From NCBI GenBank assembly GCA_002772455.1, contig PCSQ01000071.1:177-9731 (forward strand): a stretch of DNA of 9,555 bases, given 5' to 3'. How positions within the stretch are numbered: the stretch's first letter is position 1; every line of letters begins with the position of its first letter. The translations under genes were made by a program, and so were the position numbers. The notes beneath the pieces are model-generated. The model was not told the origin of the DNA and ran no database searches. It worked only from the letters and a program-made list of their open reading frames with translations. The DNA is from Candidatus Beckwithbacteria bacterium CG23_combo_of_CG06-09_8_20_14_all_47_9 (GTDB lineage Bacteria; Patescibacteriota; Microgenomatia; UBA1400; CG1-02-47-37). Below, in pieces: positions 5,969 to 9,555 of the stretch.

Positions 5969-7153
5969 TTACTTGTCCAGAAGAGCATCAATTCCCGGCA
6001 AACTCCCTTGTTCAATAAATTCGAGCATCGCCCCGCCGCCGGTGGAAACATGGTCAATGGTTTTTAAGAAGTCTTTTTCTTTCAAGGCTCCCAGTGTGTC
6101 GCCGCCGCCGACCACCGACAAACTGGAACGGTTTTCGGCAATGACATGGTAAATAAAATCAGTACCGGTGACAAATTTGGGATTTTCACAGACCCCCATC
6201 GGCCCATTCCAAATAATTGTTTTGGCCCGGGAAATCTCGGCCCCGAATTCTGCCTGGCTTTGCGGACCAATGTCTAAAGCCTGCATGTCCGGCGGGATCC
6301 GGCTGGAATCAGTAATGCCCTCATATTTATTTTTGGCTAAATCGCCCACCACCACATCGCTCGGCAGCAGCATCCGGGTCTTGCTCCGGGCGGCTTTCCA
6401 ATAAAGTTTTTTGGCTAACTCCACCATTTCATAATTAACCAAAGACTTCCCCACTTCATACCCCCAAGCCTTTAAAAAAGTGTTGGCCACGCCGCCGCCG
6501 ATAATCAAAGTGTCGGCTTTTTCCAGCAACCGGTCAATTAAAGTAATCTTGGTTTCCGCCTTGGCCCCGCCGATAATCGCCACCATCGGCCGTTTGGGTT
6601 TTTCCATCGCTTGACTGATCATGACCACTTCTTTATCCAGTAAAAATCCGGCCACCGACGGTAAATAGGCGGCCAGCCCCACCGTTGAGGCGTGGGCCCG
6701 GTGGTCAACGCCGAAGGCATCATTAACAAATATCTGGCCTAAACCTGCCAGCCTCCGGCTGAAATTATTCTCATTGGTTTCTTCACCGCGATAAAAACGG
6801 ATATTTTCCAGTAATATAATTGCGCCGTTTCTAATTGCCTTAAGCCTTTTAATCTCTTCGTCTTTTAGTAAATCCTCGCCAAAAAAAAGAACTTTGCGTT
6901 TTAGCAAGGTTTGCAAATGCTCGGCAACCGGACGCAAACTCAACTGCTTTTGCCGCTTACCCTCCGGACGGCCCAAATGAGAAATTAAATATAAAGTACA
7001 GCCCTGTTTTAACAAATACTCGATCGTGGGTAAGGTTTGCCTGATCCGGGTATCGTCGCCAACCCGCATCCCGTCAAACAGACTGACATTATAATCAACC
7101 CGCAGCAAGACTTTTTTCCCTTTAAGATTGATGTCTTTGATTGTTTTCTTCAT
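5969..7153 (-). CDS. pgk: Phosphoglycerate kinase
   Basis: A 394-residue, full-length PGK, interconverting 1,3-bisphosphoglycerate + ADP and 3-phosphoglycerate + ATP in glycolysis/gluconeogenesis. N-domain substrate residues are visible in order: R18, D20 and N22 in LRVDYNV, SHLGRP (H59-P63), R119 in LENIRFYRGEE, and R152 in NDAFGVDHRAHAS. The C-domain nucleotide site has IGGAKAETK (K198, K202), WNGPMGVCENPKF with E323, VVGGGDT (347-353) and VSTGGGAMLEF. The N-terminal motif RVDYNVS differs slightly from the usual RVDFNVP. The start codon overlaps the aldolase stop as ATGA, and AAGG lies 6 nt upstream, so translation is likely coupled. No GAPDH, TIM or enolase gene is present here. Confidence 0.97.
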   Translation of the reverse strand: MKKTIKDINLKGKKVLLRVDYNVSLFDGMRVGDDTRIRQTLPTIEYLLKQGCTLYLISHLGRPEGKRQKQLSLRPVAEHLQTLLKRKVLFFGEDLLKDEEIKRLKAIRNGAIILLENIRFYRGEETNENNFSRRLAGLGQIFVNDAFGVDHRAHASTVGLAAYLPSVAGFLLDKEVVMISQAMEKPKRPMVAIIGGAKAETKITLIDRLLEKADTLIIGGGVANTFLKAWGYEVGKSLVNYEMVELAKKLYWKAARSKTRMLLPSDVVVGDLAKNKYEGITDSSRIPPDMQALDIGPQSQAEFGAEISRAKTIIWNGPMGVCENPKFVTGTDFIYHVIAENRSSLSVVGGGDTLGALKEKDFLKTIDHVSTGGGAMLEFIEQGSLPGIDALLDK

Positions 7154-8118
7154 AATCGGCCTTGTCTGGCCAAAGCCACCGATTTAACCCTCTTAAAGAA
7201 AACTGCCTGCGCCGCGGCTTTATTCTGATTTTGGCCGTGCCAAATGGCTAAGGCTTCACCCTGCAGCGCCCGGCCGTAGGAGAAACTTAATTGCCACGGC
7301 TGACTCCCGAACCGATTAATAGCGTTTAAATTAATTGTGGCCGCTTCAGGAGACAGTCCGCCGGATAAAAACACAATCCCCGGAACGGTTTTAGGCACCG
7401 CGGTTTTAAAAACCGCCAGCGTCGCCCGGGCAATCTCTTTCGGTTTGGCTTGGCGTTTTGCCGCCAATCCCGATGCCACCATGTTGGTTTTTAACAGCAT
7501 TCCCGGCAGATAAACCCGAAACTGTTTAAGCTTCAAAAATACGGACAATAAAGTTTTTTTACTGGCTGCGGCATGTGCCTGAATCGTATGACTGCCCTCC
7601 ATCAAGATTTCCGGTTCAACGATCGGCACCAAACCGACCTCTTGAGACAGCGCGGCAAACCGGGCCAAGACGTGGGCATTAGCTTCGATCGCTTCATCGG
7701 TCGGTAGCCCTTTACCCAAATTAATCACTGCCCGCCACTTGGTAAACTGCGCTCCCAACGACCCATATTCTGCCAAGCGCTCGTGCAGACCGTCCAGGCC
7801 TTCGGTTACCGTCTCCCCCGGAAATGCCGCCAATGGCTTGGCCCCGGTATCTGCTTTAATCCCGGCAATAATTTTTGAATCGCGTTTAATTTTTTGCCGC
7901 AAAGTCTCATCATAAAAAATTACCCCGCTGATAAACTTAGAAATTCCCGGAGTAGTCAACAATAGTTTCCGCCAATTCCGCCGATTGGTTTCGGTTGATG
8001 CCAAATTAATCGTCTTAAATCTTTTTTCAATCGTGCCGCTGGATTCATCGGCCGCTAAAATTCCTTTGCCCGGCTGACACAGATATTTAGCCGCCTTCGC
8101 TAATTTATTCTGGTTCAT
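7150..8118 (-). CDS. Class I fructose-bisphosphate aldolase (eukaryotic-type, Schiff base)
   Basis: A 322-residue class I aldolase, interconverting fructose-1,6-bisphosphate and DHAP + glyceraldehyde-3-phosphate through a lysine Schiff base, without metal. It follows the animal/plant aldolase pattern closely: GKGILAADESSGTI with D24, NRRNWRKLLL, GIKADTG (K88), GLDGLHER, FTKWR (K127), PIVEPEIL (E168, E170), LLKTNMV with K210 as Schiff-base lysine, FLSGG (S252) and FSYGRALQ (R283). These correspond to D33, K107, K146, E187, K229, S271 and R303 of rabbit muscle aldolase. It is shorter than the 363-residue animal enzyme because of internal trimming and a short tail; it ends QGRL where animal enzymes continue to a functional C-terminal tyrosine. 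It overlaps glpX and pgk by 4 nt on each side. I leave the symbol blank because fbaB usually names the DhnA-type enzyme. Confidence 0.95.
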   Translation of the reverse strand: MNQNKLAKAAKYLCQPGKGILAADESSGTIEKRFKTINLASTETNRRNWRKLLLTTPGISKFISGVIFYDETLRQKIKRDSKIIAGIKADTGAKPLAAFPGETVTEGLDGLHERLAEYGSLGAQFTKWRAVINLGKGLPTDEAIEANAHVLARFAALSQEVGLVPIVEPEILMEGSHTIQAHAAASKKTLLSVFLKLKQFRVYLPGMLLKTNMVASGLAAKRQAKPKEIARATLAVFKTAVPKTVPGIVFLSGGLSPEAATINLNAINRFGSQPWQLSFSYGRALQGEALAIWHGQNQNKAAAQAVFFKRVKSVALARQGRL

Positions 8119-9077
8119 AACCTATATTCTATCTCTTTTTTATTAAAAACGTGGGTGGTGTCGATAAACCGGACTTTTTCGGTCTGCGTGCTCATTAACA
8201 AACTGTGGGTCCTGGCCCCGCCGCCAAAAAACCGCACTCCTTTTAAGGCTTCGCCGTCGGTCACGCCGGTGGCACAGAAAATCATAGTTTTCCCGGAAGC
8301 TAATTCATTGTGAGTGTAAATCTTACCCAAGCTCCCGCCCATTTGCTGCAGCCGTTTTTTCTCCTCGTCGTTTTTCGGCCAAAACCGGCCCTGCATTTCC
8401 CCTTTTAAACAGCGGATTCCGGCCGCGGTAATTACCCCTTCCGGAGCGGCCCCAATCCCCATGACCGCATGGACGCCGGTTCCCCTCATGCAAGCGGCCA
8501 CTCCCGGCAGCAAGTCACCATCTAAAATCAGCCTGACCCGGGCGCCGGCTTCCCGGACCTTAGTAATCATTTCCTTGTTTCGGTCCCGGTCTAAAATCAC
8601 AATCACTAAATCTCTGATTTCCCGATTTAATGATTTAGCGATTTCTTTGAGATTTTGTTTTGGGGTCGCGTCCAAATTAACTTTGCCGGCCGCTTCCGGG
8701 CCGACCACCAGTTTTTCCATGTACATGTCCGGGGCGTGGAATAAACCGCCCCGCTCGGACGCTGCCAGCACGGCAATCGCCCGCTCGCCCAAACTGGCAG
8801 TGGCATTAGTGTTTTCCAAAGGATCAACCGCAATATCCACTTTTAAGCCTTTTCCTGTACCCAGCTTTTCGCCAATATAAAGCATCGGCGCTTCGTCCCG
8901 CTCCCCCTCGCCAATTATCACCCGGCTGTTAAAATCCACTTGATTGAAATGAGTGCGCATCGCCTTAACCGCCGCCTCGTCTGCCTGATGTTTATCCCCA
9001 AACCCGGCCGCCCGCGCCGCGGCGATCGCCCCGACTTCGGTGGCATGCAGTAACTGCAAGGCCAGAGTATTCTCCAT
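8115..9077 (-). CDS. glpX: Class II fructose-1,6-bisphosphatase (GlpX type)
   Basis: A 320-residue GlpX-family FBPase, hydrolysing fructose-1,6-bisphosphate to fructose-6-phosphate plus phosphate, the committed step of gluconeogenesis. Metal- and substrate-site motifs: IIGEGERDEAPML (E57, E59), the DPLE box D85-E88 in DIAVDPLENTN, APDMYMEKLVVGP (115-127), ILDGD (185-189), and IGAAPEGVITAA with E213. The residue after the DPLE box is Asn (N89), where most GlpX proteins have Gly (DPIEGT). The length is close to that of E. coli GlpX (336). It is the first gene of the long minus-strand run; its ATG is inside a 24-bp palindrome, about 8 nt after a predicted -10, so the message is probably leaderless. 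Pairing with aldolase and PGK suggests a gluconeogenic direction. Confidence 0.94.
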   Translation of the reverse strand: MENTLALQLLHATEVGAIAAARAAGFGDKHQADEAAVKAMRTHFNQVDFNSRVIIGEGERDEAPMLYIGEKLGTGKGLKVDIAVDPLENTNATASLGERAIAVLAASERGGLFHAPDMYMEKLVVGPEAAGKVNLDATPKQNLKEIAKSLNREIRDLVIVILDRDRNKEMITKVREAGARVRLILDGDLLPGVAACMRGTGVHAVMGIGAAPEGVITAAGIRCLKGEMQGRFWPKNDEEKKRLQQMGGSLGKIYTHNELASGKTMIFCATGVTDGEALKGVRFFGGGARTHSLLMSTQTEKVRFIDTTHVFNKKEIEYRL

Positions 9078-9098
9078 ATGTTATAATCATAACATATG
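9075..9098. promoter_or_regulatory. 24-bp palindromic divergent promoter spanning both start codons
   Basis: CATATGTTAT (9075-9084) and ATAACATATG (9089-9098) are perfect inverted 10-bp arms around a 4-bp centre. The outer three bases of each arm are the start codons of glpX (minus) and the nucleotidyltransferase (plus). Each strand has an extended -10: TG-T-TATAAT on plus (hexamer 9082-9087) and TG-T-TATGAT on minus (hexamer 9091-9086), each exactly 8 nt from its ATG. Both transcripts would start at or next to the start codon. The same symmetry could make the site a dimeric regulator's operator. No -35 at normal spacing is evident. Promoter function is inferred from the layout. Confidence 0.6.
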
Positions 9099-9392
9099 AC
9101 TTCCAATCCTCTGGCAAAATACCGGGAAAAAATTACCCAAGTGGCCAAAGCCAATCACATTCGCTACCTGGCCCTATTCGGCTCCTATGCCCGCAGCGAA
9201 CAGACTAAAACCAGTGACATTGATTTTCTGGTAGAATTTAATAAACCCATCGGTTTTTTTGAACTACTGGACGCCGAGGAACAATTAAGTCAGTTACTAG
9301 GTAAAAAAGTTGACTTATTTATGAAAAAAATACCTAAACCTTACAACTGGGGCCTATCAAAAAACTGCTCGAACCGATTGTGGAAAAACTGA
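9096..9392 (+). CDS. MNT-type minimal nucleotidyltransferase (MntA-like), C-terminus apparently frameshifted
   Basis: A 98-residue minimal nucleotidyltransferase of the kind paired with HEPN proteins in toxin-antitoxin modules, where MntA AMPylates and silences its HEPN partner. The catalytic layout is intact: LFGSYARSEQTKTSDIDF gives the GS motif (G29, S30) and Asp pair D41/D43, and KVDL gives the third acidic residue D73. After KKIPKPYNWG the frame turns unlike the family and stops at 9390-9392. The frame offset by one base reads PIKKLLEPIVEKLKD and stops at 9398-9400, one base before the next ATG, as expected for this gene type. One base missing in the G-run at 9349-9352 would explain it. 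No HEPN gene follows; the next gene is a hydrogenase-like subunit. The start lies in the palindromic promoter and is probably leaderless. Substrate and partner are unknown. Confidence 0.8.
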   Translation: MTSNPLAKYREKITQVAKANHIRYLALFGSYARSEQTKTSDIDFLVEFNKPIGFFELLDAEEQLSQLLGKKVDLFMKKIPKPYNWGLSKNCSNRLWKN

Positions 9393-9401
9393 AAGACTAA
9401 G

Positions 9402-9555
9402 ATGGCGAAACTTATTGCCGGCTGGTTTACCTTTACCTGCTGCGAAGACTCGACGATTTTATTTACCGAAATTTTAAACGATCACTGGCAGGAATGGACC
9501 AAGCTAATCGACTTTAAATACGCTAAAACCCTAAGAAAATCGGCCGGCATCGGGC
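9402..9555 (+). CDS. [NiFe]-hydrogenase small-subunit / NuoB-like protein (5' end only)
   Basis: The first 51 residues of a gene running off the right edge, read from ATG 9402 with no stop. It begins MAKLIAGWFTFTCCEDSTIL and continues FTEILNDHWQEWTKLIDFKYAKTL. An aromatic strand followed by a Cys pair (C13-C14) resembles the start of the NADH-ubiquinone oxidoreductase 20-kDa / hydrogenase small-subunit domain, where these cysteines hold the proximal [4Fe-4S] cluster; NuoB also has adjacent cysteines here. Many CPR genomes carry a group 3b-type cytosolic [NiFe] hydrogenase whose delta subunit begins much like this, which is my preferred reading from memory of the family. The gap from the corrected nucleotidyltransferase stop is one base, so they may be co-transcribed. 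The remaining cluster ligands and partner subunits lie outside the window. Confidence 0.6.
   Translation, partial: MAKLIAGWFTFTCCEDSTILFTEILNDHWQEWTKLIDFKYAKTLRKSAGIG

Noticed and set aside
8461..8880. A 139-codon plus-strand frame opposite glpX.
   Set aside because: It is antisense to highly conserved FBPase codons with no RBS or promoter; a shadow frame.

Overview
The window reads as a compact bacterial genome fragment, most likely Candidate Phyla Radiation / Patescibacteria (Microgenomates-like). This is an inference: there is no rRNA or other phylogenetic marker here. The support is the extreme packing (start/stop overlaps nearly everywhere), the content (minimal MNT nucleotidyltransferase, class II FBPase, class I aldolase, SufCBDSU set, and the start of a hydrogenase/NuoB-type small subunit) and apparently leaderless starts at both divergent gene pairs. 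TGA is an ordinary stop codon (sufS, sufB, fba and glpX all end in TGA), so the recoded-UGA CPR lineages are unlikely.

Layout. Positions 1-570 (-): 5' part of an HD-superfamily hydrolase-like gene that runs off the left edge. 596-1354 (+): a PfkB sugar kinase resembling fructoselysine 6-kinase. These two diverge from a 25-bp gap. From 9077 down to 1326 (-) lies one long, nearly gapless run: glpX-type fructose-1,6-bisphosphatase, class I fructose-bisphosphate aldolase, phosphoglycerate kinase, a small apparently frameshifted ORF, sufC, sufB, a very short sufD, sufS, sufU, and a DUF1858/ScdA-N-like small protein. Junctions overlap by 4, 4, 17, 14, 4 and 22 nt, then a 40-bp gap with two tandem 16-bp palindromic repeats before sufU, then a 31-nt overlap. 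9096-9392 (+): an MNT-type nucleotidyltransferase, divergent from glpX, whose C-terminal end looks shifted by one base. 9402-9555 (+): 5' end of a [NiFe]-hydrogenase small-subunit/NuoB-like protein.

How the genes fit together. FBPase, aldolase and PGK are three steps of gluconeogenesis/glycolysis; SufBCD with SufS and SufU form the Fe-S cluster assembly machine; DUF1858 resembles the N-terminal domain of Fe-S repair proteins. If the run is one transcript, central carbon flux and Fe-S supply are co-expressed, and the divergent neighbour is itself an Fe-S oxidoreductase subunit.

The most interesting non-coding signals are the two divergent gene gaps. Each holds back-to-back extended -10 elements (TGn followed by TATAAT-like hexamers), one on each strand, 8-11 nt from the start codons. 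The one at 9075-9098 is an almost perfect 24-bp palindrome that includes both ATGs. The longest stretch without an intact gene is 5759-5968 (210 bp). I saw no RNA genes, CRISPR arrays, insertion sequences or convincing rho-independent terminators.
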